Below are positions 10,271-22,254 of a stretch of DNA of 64,000 nt, piece after piece. Each line of letters starts with the position of its first letter. Positions within the stretch are counted from its first letter, which is position 1. A model generated the notes under the pieces. That model did no database searches and had not been told where the DNA came from. It saw only the letters and a program-made list of their open reading frames with translations. The stretch lies in assembly GCA_031308135.1 (NCBI GenBank), contig JAHLJT010008756.1, positions 69,310,172 through 69,374,171 on the forward strand, written 5' to 3'. Made by a program: the position numbers and the translations under genes. This DNA comes from Acheta domesticus (lineage: Eukaryota; Arthropoda; Insecta; Orthoptera; Gryllidae).

Positions 10271-11509
10271 CTTCATTCCTAAAAATCTTGATACCATTGG
10301 CATACGAACATTGTGATCTCCCGGTCAGAGGAACTACAGAGGTATAAGTTGAGACTATGAACCACGCAAGCCGGTACTGTCTTCATTGCACTCTTTGCCC
10401 AATCCAGTCTCTCTGACCCAGCTCTTCCCCACCTAGCGATTATTGCTTCATTCCTCTCTGTTTTACGGAAAGAATTTTGTTCCGGTGAATGTTCAAGGCC
10501 AAATGCAGTTCTTTTCACACGGTACGATTTCTCTTTAACTTGTATAATGAGGTTAAGTCAACTGCATGCTCCAACGGATCGTTATCATTTTTAGACGTAA
10601 AATTTCGTAAATGAAAAATGTAATCACAGATGTTGATGAAACAAAAAATTTCACGAATCCTAAAAATATCTCATGGTTAATTGCATCAAAATAATGGAAT
10701 GAAAATAATGTAATAATGTTGTTAACGCTTGAATTAGAGTTGTTTGATTTGAAACACTGGTTTGAACTCTCATTTAAAGTACTGAACATATTCACCAATA
10801 TTGAGAACAAATGTTAATATTTGTGTCATGGAACGCATTTTTAGTTTTCCCACCTTTGCTATTTTAGGAGAATAGAGCATAAAAGAATTCAAACAGAATA
10901 CATTCCACACTTGAAAAGAATATACTGTTTCTTGTTTTATTGTAACTTCTAATTTTACCATCATCATACAACTTTACTTACAACAAAAATATGAAGAACA
11001 TTCTTTCACTACTCCACTTTGTTAATTGTTTTAGGATTTATTTTTTTCTATTCTTTAAAGAGCATTTTAATAATTTAGTTTGATTTTTCAAAGTAAAACA
11101 CGATTCACATATCTTCAGATATTTTCACTTAATGAAATTGTATTTTTATTAGGTTAAAAATAAATTTTACTAAATAATAAAATGTTTAATATGTGTGGCC
11201 TTTTTGGATACTGAATTCTATAACACTTTTCGAGAAAGTTTTAAAAATATCCGGCCTCCTTAAAGATTTTCAATACGCAATATTTAATCGAATTACAGGG
11301 GAGACTGATCGTGAGGTCAAGCAGAATGAACGTAGCAGTATCACAGTTTCACATTCATGTATACCTTTTTATATGACTGTAAATCTGGTAGCTTTTTATA
11401 TCATTGCCTACTTCGATAGAACAGTGGCAATGTTTTATAAATGTAACACATTCTCAAACAAGTATTTATTGAGGGTAATGACCCATGTCATTTCATTACG
11501 TTTTCCCAG
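10271..11509. other. AT-rich single-copy sequence, nothing recognised
   Basis: The minus frame at 10279-10518 has mixed amino-acid usage, unlike the low-complexity frames nearby. It matches no family I know and shows no clear exon boundaries. Confidence 0.3.
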
Positions 11510-11960
11510 CTGGGCACGGTTCTCACATTCGGCGGGGGCCCTCGAACAAAAATAAAAAAATAATAATAAAAAAAACGGACGCTTCCGCACCGGCGCTCGC
11601 ACTCCGATCACAAATGCTCCGGGGATGCGCTAACTGTAAAAACCAGGGCGCGAGCAGTATTATGGCAGGCCGGGCCTGGGTTCGGGCGCGTTCTCATGCA
11701 CCGCGCCGTGTGTCATTGGTGGGGTGGGGTGGGGTGGGGTGGAGGGGGGCGGGGCGGACGCTTCCTGCCGCCAACACGCCCCACCCCCGGCGGGCCAGCC
11801 GTCCGAATAATAAAAGAGTCGCCCGCGAGAGTTATGGGCGGAGGTGGCGTCTTGGCGGCGCCGCGCCGCTCGCATTGCGCGGCCTGCAGTTTGGTGCATC
11901 AGGGCAGCGGTCTGGCGCGAAACGATTCGTTCAACAGAGAGCACCGCGCTGTCTTTATGA
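11510..11960. other. CpG-rich island containing a G-quadruplex-type tract
   Basis: A GC-rich island with a G-run array at 11718-11757. Four consecutive GGGGT repeats are followed by G6 and G4 runs separated by one or two bases. This satisfies the usual G-quadruplex pattern many times over on the plus strand. The rest of the island has CpG-rich words such as GGCGGCGCCGCGCC and an isolated AT word, GAATAATAAAAGAG (about 11805). No coding content is recognised. Confidence 0.6.
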
Positions 11961-12189
11961 AGACACTTAGTTTTTATATTAGAAAGAAACCTCTTGAATC
12001 TTATATCCGTCGGGGAAGGTCCACCTCCTCGGACCTAACATTCCCTACACCAACGACAACAGCAGTTAATGTAAATGGAAAAATTAATAAATCGAGTTGA
12101 ATCACTACGTCATCTACACATCATTACGAAGTTATTATGACGGAATTAACAAAGTGACACCATTAGTTTGGCGAAGTGAATGTGGCTCA

Positions 12190-12726
12190 CCGGAAGTGAT
12201 GGCTCCGCGCATAAACTGATGGCACTGCAGTGCCTCTTACCGGAAAGTCCTAGGTTCCTGTCCCGACGGCGCGGCGGCAGGATTTTTGACGCTGGCTTGT
12301 CAGCTAGGTCGGATTCAGTCGCTCTCTGCAGGAGAATTTTAGCGGCCGGATGCTCTGATCGGTAGTTTTCCTTAGTTTCTCCGATCAACATAAGGCGAAT
12401 GCCGGAGCAGTGTCCTAACGTAGGGGCCACGGACCGCTCGCGATCTTTCCTAACTCTTCCTTGTCGTATCCTCTCCCCTTACAATCACACTATCATACTC
12501 GTACCATATATGCCGGGAGACCGATGGGGAACTTTGAGCTTGTCCCGTCTGGGGCGGTGCCTCGTTGATGGGATATACCTGATTGGGGATAGCTGACAGT
12601 AGGTCGGCGGCGGATCTCACCATCCAGAAGGGGAAGACCACCTCCATCTCCGGACCAAAACACGCACTGGATTTTTCGGGACTAATGATCCTAGTAGTTG
12701 ACGCGCCCGGAATCACTAACAATCAA
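12190..12726 (+). mobile_element. tRNA-headed retroposon family T1, copy 3, perfect 13-bp TSD
   Basis: This is the best-delimited T1 copy. TGAATGTGGCTCA occurs at 12177-12189 and again at 12727-12739. A 13-bp duplication is typical of target-primed (LINE-type) insertion and gives an element length of 537 bp. The head has B-box-like AGGTTCCTGTCCC (about 12252). The body has AGGTCGGATTCAGTCG, ATGCTCTGATCGGTAG, CTCCGATCAACATAAGGCG, CGGACCGCTCGCGATCTTTC and CGGGAGACCGATGGGGAAC. The end has GGGACTAATGATC, AGTTGACGCGCCCGGAATC and AACAATCAA. There is no poly(A). Confidence 0.85.
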
Positions 12727-12739
12727 TGAATGTGGCTCA

Positions 12740-13254
12740 AATTTAGTGCGAAAGATTCTCACCCACCGCGCTCGGTTTTTAATTCTAGCCGTTTTGATTT
12801 TGTTTACTTTTATTTTCTTCAAATTTTCAATTTTTAATTTTTGAATTTTCTTAAAGAATATAATTTTTTAGGAACTTCTAGAGGTTAGGCTTTTTAACAT
12901 GATGGCCGATGTGTAAGTAGGTTATTATAATGGGTAATTGTTACCAATAATGCAGGAAGATATCTTTCATTGAAGCACCATTTGCTGTTCATTGTTTCAT
13001 CGAGAACGACATAACAGTGAAAAAAAAGTGTGCACCAAACAAAGTTGTATTTTGTGTCCACACATTTCAAATAATAAAGATAGATTTCATCGGGAATTTA
13101 GAAAATTAAATGCAGAAATATTATTATAACTACTAACGGTATAAACACCAGCATTGCAACGTTGGAAGTTCAAATACTCGGAGACTCGCATGACGAGTGT
13201 CACATTGTAATTAGACAGTGCCTCTCGGAAGCTAACCGTCGCCAATAAAACCCA
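12740..13254. other. AT-rich single-copy sequence, nothing recognised
   Basis: I see no coding signal or repeat structure. Confidence 0.3.
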
Positions 13255-13425
13255 TTTGCAAAGAACTCCAGCACCCGTCCGGGGGTGCGCGGCGCGCACA
13301 GCCGTTTTTAACGCACGCGTCCGCGCTGGAGCCTAATGAGCTTTGCCCTTAAGCGGCGCGCTCCGCTCCCGGGACGGCGCATAAGCGACGCGGACTCCGC
13401 GCAATGGTTCGCGTCAGGGGAATAA
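13255..13425. other. CpG-rich island
   Basis: A short CpG-dense patch with GGTGCGCGGCGCGC, CCGCTCCCGGGACGGCGC and the AT word GAATAAATGG at its right edge. No frame is recognisable. Confidence 0.45.
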
Positions 13426-14284
13426 ATGGCCAAATTCGTTGTTTCTTTCATTCAAAAGATTCAAACTAGGTTGTACAAAAGAAAGTAAAAAATATCGTTT
13501 CAAGATTCTCAAGAGAAAAATCCAAACGTTAATTCACTCCATTTTATACTTATCTTCTTCCTACCCTACAATAAGGCTCGTTAAACACACACTCTACAAC
13601 AGGTGGTTTTTGCATAATTTTGGTTGAAATCAAGGCAATTTTTAAAATTAGATTTTCTCAGAAACTGCCCCAAATTTTTCTTTATTTTCTTTCTCCGAGA
13701 ATGCGAAGTACGATTAGCAAAACTGTGCAGACCTGATTTTCGTAGAACGCTCAGAATTTTTTAAAATTGCAAAAATTACAAATAATGGGAGGTATTAAAT
13801 ACAATTAAAGTACCACTAGTTTTTTAAATACTTATGTATATATAAAATCTTCTCTTGAATATATGTAAAGTAATGTACTATATGCAACTTACATTTTTGT
13901 ATCAGTCAAGAAATGTAGTAATGTAATATTGTTCTCAGCATATTTACCTCAGAAAATTACTTATAACAAATATGAGAGTATTAAGTACGTTTTCTAAGAA
14001 AAATGAAAAGTGTTGCGAATCAAAGAGAGTAAATGTAAATTTTACAGCAAGCAATTATCGCTAAGAAATCTTGATCGTAGAATATCAAACTTTGGTAATC
14101 GTTCAACTTCTTTAAAATTCATCCATATTATTATGCCAAAAACGTAACAAGATTTATGTATGCAATACTGGCTAAAATAATATTCAAAAGATAAAACGGT
14201 ACATGAAACGGTGAACATTTTTATCTGCATATTATTTGCAATCATTCAAATCTGAAAGTTTGAAAATTAGATTTTTGTCCTTCT
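13426..14284. other. AT-rich single-copy sequence, nothing recognised
   Basis: I see no coding signal or repeat structure. Confidence 0.3.
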
Positions 14285-14587
14285 TTTGCCTCTTCCCTCC
14301 CACTGCGCGCCCCTGCGCCGAGGTGCTTCCTGCAGGCGATCCCCAGGCCTCCGCGACAGGCACTGCATGAACGGCTGCCGAGAAGGCTTCATTGTTTTAC
14401 GTGATGCTACTGGCTGTGACAACGCAGCGTCGCTTTAGTTGGTTGCCTTCAAGAAAACATTTTTATCCTCGAAATCTCTTCGCTAGTTTTTACCCTCAAT
14501 GGATCTATGTGGTATCTGTATCGTATCAGTGAGATGAGCCAAGCGTATTTGGTACGGAAAATTGCAGATGTCGAACATCTGTTAGAA

Positions 14588-14600
14588 AATGATGATGATG

Positions 14601-14642
<42 letters not shown>

Positions 14643-14682
14643 TGATGATGATGATGATATAATGATGAAGAAGAAGAAGAAA
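14588..14682 (+). repeat. Compound trinucleotide microsatellite (GAT)n(AAT)n(GAT)n(AAG)n
   Basis: Pure trinucleotide runs change phase and motif three times: GAT, then about 17 AAT units, then GAT again, then AAG near 14668. A GC patch lies just upstream at 14285-14410. The tract is typical of slippage expansion. Confidence 0.9.
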
Positions 14683-15752
14683 TATTTTATAACATGACTA
14701 TTGTACCTATTATAAAAATAGGAATGTACAGTTATGAAGTTACAAATGATAATGATACATTACAGTTACAAATAAAAATGTACATTAAGGAGAGGAATTC
14801 ACCTCCTTGTACTGTAACAACATTACTATTATTAGTTGCAAAATACATTACAACTAGTTGAATGTGGCGTCACCGACATTGTAAACTGTTTTAAAAGTAT
14901 ATTCATGTGTTGAAAATTTCTTTCGTACTTAATTTCTTTCATGCGTAGGTTTGTTTAAATGTGATCTTAAGAGTATCTGGGATTGGACTTACCGATGAAT
15001 CGTAGTATCTGTTAATGTTATACTACAGTTCAAAAATTCCCAACACTCAATGGCCTGTATATTAATTCCAAACGGGAAATGAACTGGTGTTATATTGCAA
15101 TTTCAAAATTATAATCGCTGAAAAAAAATACAGGTATATGCATGATGCGACAGCACATCTATATTTTTTACGTTTTGTTTTCTAATTTGAACATAAATGA
15201 TCACCTGCAAGCTGTTGATCTGCATTATTCTCTAATGCTAATATAATATCATTCTCCATTAGTTCGGAAAATTCTGACGCAAAATCTTCTACAACTACAT
15301 TTCATTCCCCTTGCTTAACACTTCCGTATTTTTGTCCCCTATTTTATAACTCCACAAACTCGGTCTGATTTTTGTTCTGAAGGCGAATATATACAAGCAT
15401 TAAAAGTTTACTATTTTGTATGTTTATGTTCATAAGTTGTAAGTCACATTAAATTGAAAATCGATTTTTGTACGCTTAAGAAATGTATTGTTTAGTATTT
15501 ACAGTTCTTGTTTCTTCGTATTAGCTTCACGTTCTTCAAATTTAATGTTCCAAGCGAAGTTGCAAATTCTGTATACAAAATTCACATGAAATACTTCACG
15601 CTTCACTACAACTAAAATTCTTCAGAATTTACAAAACATTCTTCCGGGCGATATTCATTTAGTTTTTTCTTGTTTGTCAAAAATCAATGTTGCTATCCTC
15701 ATGGAACAAAAGTATGGTGTCGTGGACTGAAAATAATCATGGAATGATGGGG
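14683..15752. other. AT-rich single-copy sequence, nothing recognised
   Basis: I see no coding signal. The region ends at the target duplication of the 15758-16998 element. Confidence 0.3.
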
Positions 15753-15757
15753 TTTAA

Positions 15758-16998
15758 CCAAATACTATAGAGATTATACAGGACAGTTCCCCGTTCTTCC
15801 GCGCAACCGATGGAAACAAGTTTCTACTAGCGATCCTAGTGTCAGAACCTGGTAATGTAGCGCCAAATAGAAATGTCAATGTGGTTCTTACGGAGGAAAC
15901 AAATATTTATAAATCTACCTAACGAAATAAGACTTATTTTTACCTACTCTCGCTGTGATTTAATTATATTGAAGGGCTCAAATTACGGAAAATTATAATG
16001 TACAATGTGTTATAATGAACATGAGAACATTGAACATTTAATGAACATATAATGACCATAATTTTCACGAATAAAGTTGTTACAAATGCAAGATTTTTTT
16101 GCCATAACACTTCCACTGATACATTTGGCCTTTTTTCCACTTACTTCCTTTAAAAACCATTGTATCAATACATTGATACCTCTGCTTTCATACATATTAT
16201 TACACCCCTTACATAAAATATTCTGCAAGTGAATATTAATGATTTGCGTTAATTGTTTTTTTACGTCAAGTTTACTTTGACGTAAATAATTTAAAAAGTG
16301 TTTATTGAAAATATATTCAGTCTTAGAAAAACTAATAGGGAATTTATTTGGGTAGAAAAGTGTGGCATTCACATACTGTTTAATCAGAATATGCGAGTTT
16401 CTTAATTTATACTTTTCATCCAAATTCTGTTAAGCATTTCTACAACCATCATATGGCACGGTACTACACAACCAGCCACATACATAAGACTCAGCATTTT
16501 TCTGTACTAAACTTGTAGGAATATCTTCAGTGTTATGCATTTCTGCAATGTTCGTTACACATGATTCAATTGGGAATTGCAATGTGCAAGTAGTCTCCCA
16601 ATTAAGTTATGTTATAGTTTTTAACGCATTTTATCCCAAAGAAAAGTCAAATTGTATTAAATTAGCTTCATTCATGTTCAAGATTCTTTCAATTTTTACC
16701 TGGTTTTATCACGAGGAAATGTGAAGAACGAACGCGAGTTCTGCTGTATTTTATAATAAAGCCAAAAACTACAGAATTTTTTCCTGCCATACGTAGAATG
16801 ATGTAAAGAATAGTGTTGTAAAATATGTTTTCCAGAAATCTACCAGAAAGACCATAAAATGAAAAGAAATCAAGCAGACTAACATACACCAACAGAGCAC
16901 TGAGCTCAGGGTGTACCAGGTTCTGCTACCAGGCGGAGCGTGCATCAGTGTTTCTCGATATACCGCGAAGTGTCCTGTATTGTCTTTATAGTATTTGG
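15758..16998 (-). mobile_element. 1.24-kb inverted-repeat DNA transposon, possibly P-like
   Basis: The terminal inverted repeats are 28 bp with 25 matches: CCAAATACTATAGAGATTAT..ACAGGACA on the left, paired with CCAAATACTATAAAGACAAT..ACAGGACA read inward from the right. A second perfect 12-bp inverted pair, CAGAACCTGGTA, lies inside both ends (15843-15854 and 16914-16925). The flanks share GGTTTAACC (15751-15759 and 16997-17005). The duplication could be 5, 7 or 9 bp because the target is near-palindromic. A minus-strand transposase-like remnant sits inside. Terminal plus subterminal inverted repeats, a palindromic target and a Y-V-x-G-W-like motif resemble P elements, but classic P duplications are 8 bp. 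Superfamily assignment is tentative. Confidence 0.75.
16010..16560 (-). pseudogene. Broken transposase-like frame inside the 15758-16998 element
   Basis: The minus frame covers about 137 residues (16423 to 16010), starting at a non-ATG codon. The same phase continues upstream to about 16560 if one TAA codon near 16430 is passed. Upstream of that stop is ESYVCGWLCST, which recalls the Y-x-x-G-Y/W motif near the end of P/THAP9-type and some hAT transposases. Downstream is a CKGC pair and a Lys/Ile/Asn-rich tail. I see no intact catalytic signature. The frame is truncated and interrupted, so the copy is not expected to encode active enzyme. Family assignment is weak. Confidence 0.4.
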
Positions 16999-17005
16999 TT
17001 TAACC

Positions 17006-18626
17006 AATTCCACCTGCATAGATCCATTTAGATGGCGTTGGTTTAATTCCCGTCATACAAAGATCGAAGATCCAAAACACGAAAAAACACGTTTTTGACA
17101 ACTTCATGGAATCTTATGGCAAAATTGAAAAACAAATTATCAGTTTCCCAACAGGGGACCAGACGCGTTCAATGACACCTCATACGTCTCGATTGGTGCA
17201 CGGGAAGTAGTCTAGCCATGAGACACGGTAATCCTCACACAGGCACGGTATAGGAATTTACTCAAATACTCTATGGGGATGTCATGTTGCTGCAGTAGGA
17301 CACTTATCAAGTTTTATAAGTAACCCAACATTACATCCTCATCAGTCTTGTTAACAATATTTGCATATGTCCAGGAACAACATTGTTTATATGCCTATCT
17401 TCCGATACCTGAGGTATTAATTGTTAAATTCATTCATTGGATTTGTCTCTTTTTGTCTCTTTATTTTCAATTCCTTTTGAAATATTATAGCACTGCAATT
17501 GTTTTATAAATTTCAAGATTCTAGGAGGCTCTGGCGCCATCGACAATTCTTTATTACCATTCGTACATCGTGAAATATTGCAATATGAAATTAAAATTGA
17601 AGGAGAAAAATGAGCCTTTATATGAAATAAAACGTATTACGACCGACGAGCGGAAAAGTTACATTATTCGTTCGAAATTCCAGCCTCAGTTCCTACCGTC
17701 GCTTTGGCTGGCTACAACACACTCGTAATACAACGTTTTGCAACACAACAGTAATATTTAGAGAAATATAAATAATGTATTTGACAATTAATTCTTTAGT
17801 TAAAAGCTTTGACATTTAGTCCAAAATAAACACATAAATTTCCGATTCTAAAATGCACATTGGTTGTCCGTATTGAAGAAAACGTGTCCATAGTGAAGGA
17901 ATTTTCGATCCAAAACTGCTCGTATTGTTACAATGACAAGAAATGATTAATCCGAAGAAACATTTTCAAATTCAAAATATCCAAAGCCATTGTGACAATA
18001 AAGACCACGGCATTTCATTCTTCCCGCCTTTAATCTATGATATTGTGACCCGTAATCACGTGACATTTGCGAACCCTTCCTTTAACTTTCCTTGTCAGTT
18101 TGACGCGGGCATTCGAGGTGAATGCGTCAGGTTCTCATTTCTGTCACTGAGAATCTAGGAAGTGAGTGAAGTGAATGTATTTTTGAATGTTCTCCGTACA
18201 TCTGTGGATAATATTTCACAGATTCATCGCAGAATTATCGTTAAAAGGTAAGAAGACATATTAATATTTTAACTCATTTGCATCATACATTATTGCAGTC
18301 TACTGTTTTCAGTGGGGTGTGCTAAGTTTTCGGTAATTTTAAGACAAAGAGTTATTAAAATTCAAGACTTATTAGGATATTAGCTTTAGAGATGTTTATT
18401 TCATCATTACACAATATATTTTTTCATCTTCTTTGTACTTCGTGCCGTAACACATAAATTTTAAGGGAATTATTGTTAGGTTAAGATTGTATCCCCTTTT
18501 CGGTGGAAGGTTGCCAAAGAACGTAAAAACGAAAAATGAAAAAAAACTTGTAATATAATTGTACTTGTTCATATTTTATTCGAATTTATGTACTGTATTA
18601 TTATACTGTACTCGTATTTATGTACT

Positions 18627-18628
<2 letters not shown>
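17006..18628. other. Mostly AT-rich sequence, nothing firmly recognised
   Basis: A B-box-like GGTTTAATTCCCG at about 17039 could be a decayed tRNA-type head but has no matching partner in the window. Near the right end a 31-bp-period duplication (18581 and 18612, each reading TTTATGTACTGTATTATTA) leads into a (TTA)n run. No coding signal is seen. Confidence 0.3.

Positions 18629-18664
<36 letters not shown>
18629..18664 (+). repeat. (TTA)n microsatellite
   Basis: An uninterrupted ATT/TTA run of about 36 bp. Confidence 0.9.
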
Positions 18665-19806
18665 TCAAATTTAATGTATATTAACGATAAACAATACAAT
18701 GATGAACAAAAGAAAAAAATAAATGCCCATGAAAAAAATTATTTTTGATGATATGCTCGGGTGAGTGATCATTTGAATGAAATTGAGATTATTGGCTTTA
18801 CAGAAGAAGGTGAAGTGTGGAACCAATGGCATTGGAATTCTCTAGTACATTATGAAATGTGCAACCCGTTTGATGTAAATATTAGAATCAAATTTTATAT
18901 TCTTACTCACATATTCTACATCTCAAATTTATTTATATCCCAATGCCTCAAATGGCTTAATAATTTGATTGTATTGCTTAGAAAATAGATCTTTGCCGCG
19001 GCTTCAGAGGAATTTATTTTCTTGAAAAAATAAATTATACCTCAAATTAATTTTTAGATAAAAATGTACAAACTAGGGCACGTCGTGTACTTGACAAATA
19101 AATAGCGCACCGCTGATACGGACGCAACCTTGCTCCAAGGTCGTCCGCATTGCAGAGCTTCCATGCTTTCTGAAGGTGCAGCGGCATTCATTTTCAGAAG
19201 CAGTGACAACTAGGTCAGGAGTAGTGGTATAGATCTGCAAAGGATGAAGAATTAAAAGCTTTTGTATGTGCTTTTAAAACGAACACAGAACTTTAAGAAG
19301 GAATTAAGAGGGCAGTGAAAGACGTTGCAATGTGAATATGTTACTGAAAAGGACAACATCGAATCTCAATTACATCAATTGTAAAGTAAAATTAATTTGA
19401 TCCTTTTAAAGAAGTTAAATTCTATAATGGGGCGACCATATATTCATTGACACGTTTCTTAATTTCAAATACGTCTAGTCAATCTATATCTAAGTGTTCA
19501 TTTTTTATTTATTTCTGATGTAGTACATATTATGGAAACAAAAATGATGCCATTATTTCTGATATTTTTCAAGTGACTAAATGATCACGATAATTGTGTT
19601 ACAGAATTGAATATTACTCTTCTTGTCAAATTCTCTATTTCAAATAAATAATATTCTTTTAATTTTAAGAATATTTACAACGTAATTGTCTCTTGCACAT
19701 TTCTTGTTAATTATTCTTACTCGAATTTTCAATGTTTAAATATACAATGCTTGCGATAATTTGAAGTAATAAATGTAGTGGCCCTAATAACGTTAATATA
19801 GGATAA
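18665..19806. other. AT-rich single-copy sequence, nothing recognised
   Basis: A moderately GC-richer patch at 19080-19230 shows no recognisable content. No terminal repeats are seen before the fold-back element. Confidence 0.3.
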
Positions 19807-19808
19807 TA

Positions 19809-21483
19809 CAGGTGTCCCACCAACTACGGACCACCCCCATAACTTCTGAATGGTTCAGGATATCGAAATGCAGTTTTCGCTTATTAATGCGGAATCATGG
19901 GGCAAGTTACATATCGTTGAGAAATGGTCTATAATATTTTTAGTTGTCGAGAAATTTAATCATCTTTGATTTTTTAAATGGAACTTTATTTTTTTTCACT
20001 AGCAAAGGATTGATCATGAAATGGGGAATAAAATGATGTACCAAATGTTAGTATTTTGGTGATAATTTGAGTGTAAAATTAGACTTTCTGACATCTGATT
20101 TTTAAGTAAACGGACCTCTCCTGTAGCAGCCCTTGCAACAGTCGCCATTGGTAAAGGTGGCCTTGGTTGCGTCGAGACTGTTTCGTGGAGACAGTGTGAG
20201 AGGGGTGGCCGTGAATGATAGAGGCGCAACTACAGCAATTCATGGTCTTGACACGAAGATCATATGAACAAACATCAATATTAACGATCAGATTGAGAGA
20301 TTTTTTCCCATTTATTTATTTGAATTGCACTTTTCTTCTACCGAAATACAAAAGCAACGATAATAAAAAAGAACAAAATAAAATAATTTGTAGCGGAAGG
20401 TCGACAATAATAAAGGTCCCTTTGAAACTTACAAGAATCGAACTCAGTGTGTTATGGCAGAAAAAAGCTATCATTTTAAAACAAAGGAAGGGAATGAATG
20501 CTTAAAAATTTTTATTGTTATCTCTCGATTAATTCATCAAATAATAGTTAAGTAGACATTTTCTAATATTATTTACTGTTAATAAACATCCTATTTAAGC
20601 ACGTATCAAAAGAATAAAACCATACTAATTTTGAAATACTCTTGATAGTCTATCAGTGTAAATTTACTAAACTTTAACACAAATGCACATTTGCAGTCAC
20701 GACTGCTAATACTGATTGGAGAGTTTCTCACTTCATAACGCCACGTTCTGCCACAAACTTGAAAATATTGAAAATACACGGCAGAAGGCGGAAGTGTACA
20801 GTTTTTTTTCATTTGTGAACAGCAATAGAGGTACGGTTGCGAAGTGGACGAATAAGCTTACTTAAAAATGAAATTTACCAATGAAGAGGCGGTGGTTGAA
20901 TTCTTGTCAAGTTTGAAAATGAGATTTACTATTAAAAAAGACAAGTTAAATGCAGATAAATCGATAGAAAAAATGTCTCATTCTGATCGTCAAAAGTGTT
21001 TTTTCTTAGTGTTACCTATGTGTCAAGACCATAGATTGCTGTAGTTAGGTCTCATATCTCTCACTGCCATCCCTCTGTCTCCTGTCTCCATCTAAGTGTT
21101 GACGCCGCAAAGGCCACTTTCCCCGATGTTGTAAGGGATGCTACATGAAATGTTGTCCGTTTAATTCAAAATCACATATCGGAAAGTCTAATCTTATACT
21201 CTAATGGCAATAAAAATACTAACTTATGAAATCAATTTATTCCTCTGTTCATGATCTATTCAGGATGTTCATCATCTGTTCAGGCAGATCGCCAGGCATC
21301 GCTGGTGAAAAAATACATAGTTCCATTTAAAAAATCAAAAATGATTACATTTCTCGGAAACAAAAAACATTACAGACAATTTCTCTACGGTATGTAACTT
21401 GCCCCATGGTTCCGCATTATTCAGCGAAAACCGTGAACCGTTTAGAAGTTATGGAAGTGGTCCATAGTTGATGGGACAACCTG
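19809..21483. mobile_element. 1.67-kb fold-back element with ~450-bp inverted arms
   Basis: The left arm (19809-20254) and right arm (21020-21483) are imperfect inverted copies along their full length. The ends read CAGGTGTCCCACCAACTA and, inward from the right, CAGGTTGTCCCATCAACTA. Matching internal words include GGACCAC, TTTTCGCT, AATGCGGAA.CATGGGGCAAG, GATTTTTTAAATGGAACT and ATGGTCTTGACAC. TA flanks both ends (19807-19808 and 21484-21485), which fits a Tc1/mariner-type TA duplication. The 765-bp centre has only short frames, including a 58-residue plus frame at 20868-21044 that I do not recognise. It is non-autonomous and diverged enough to be old. Confidence 0.85.
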
Positions 21484-21485
21484 TA

Positions 21486-21934
21486 TACTTAATGTGCTTA
21501 TGTACATGCTAGTTGATTTTTTTTATATCAATTTACATTTACAGCTACACGTTCTCTTCTTTGTTGTTAGAGACAGTGTTTTGTTTGTCAACTTACTATA
21601 GCAGTACCTATTAGAAACATTTTCAACAATTTCCGTAAATTACAAGTCATTCTGAGATTATACAAACGCTAGTGCTAATGAATAATATAGTGTTCTTTTG
21701 TTTCTGTTACATGCTAAGAAGGATCTAGTTACTCATACTTCATAATTCATATGAAACAGAACGGTGATCATATTCCATTTTGCCGTTTCTTTTACTTCCG
21801 TATAAGACGACGAGAATGTGAAAAAATAAAAAAAAATTGATAAGCTAACAATAATTTGTTAATAATTATTATTCTCAGATAAAGTCGTAAAGACGATAGT
21901 AATAAAAAAACTATTTAAGTCTTTGACTCTCTCC
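21486..21934. other. AT-rich single-copy sequence, nothing recognised
   Basis: I see no coding signal or repeat structure. Confidence 0.3.
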
Positions 21935-22254
21935 CTGACTTGAGCGCGGCCAGCTCGCAGATGGCAAGGCAACGCGTGCGCTTTCAATTCAGAAGAAGCC
22001 ATCGCGAGGCAGAGCGCTTCGATTTGTACAGCGAACGAAGATTAGTGGTGTGCGCTGTCAGCCGCGAGCCCAACCGAACCGCACGCGCGTTAACGATGGT
22101 GATTTGCGATGACGCCCGCAAAGCGCCGCGCGCGCGTTTCTTCAGGCCGCAGAGCACCGCGCGATCACCCGCAAGCGCCGCCGCCGCGGCGCCGCGGGAA
22201 TGGCCTGTCAGGCGCCTGTCGGCCGCCGTGAGGAATAAATGGATGTTATAATAG
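21935..22254. other. CpG-rich island next to the 12-bp minisatellite
   Basis: A CpG-dense block with words such as GCCGCCGCCGCGGCGCCGCG and CGGCCGCCGTGAGG. It ends in an AT word, GAATAAATGGATG, just before the minisatellite. The plus frame at 21940-22251 is Arg/Ala-rich and unrecognised. Confidence 0.5.

Noticed and set aside
10279..10518. 79-residue minus frame with mixed composition
   Set aside because: It has no recognisable motif, splice context or homologue. The length is not significant alone.
20868..21044. 58-residue frame in the centre of the fold-back element
   Set aside because: It matches no family I recognise, its end lies in the right arm, and this length is expected by chance.
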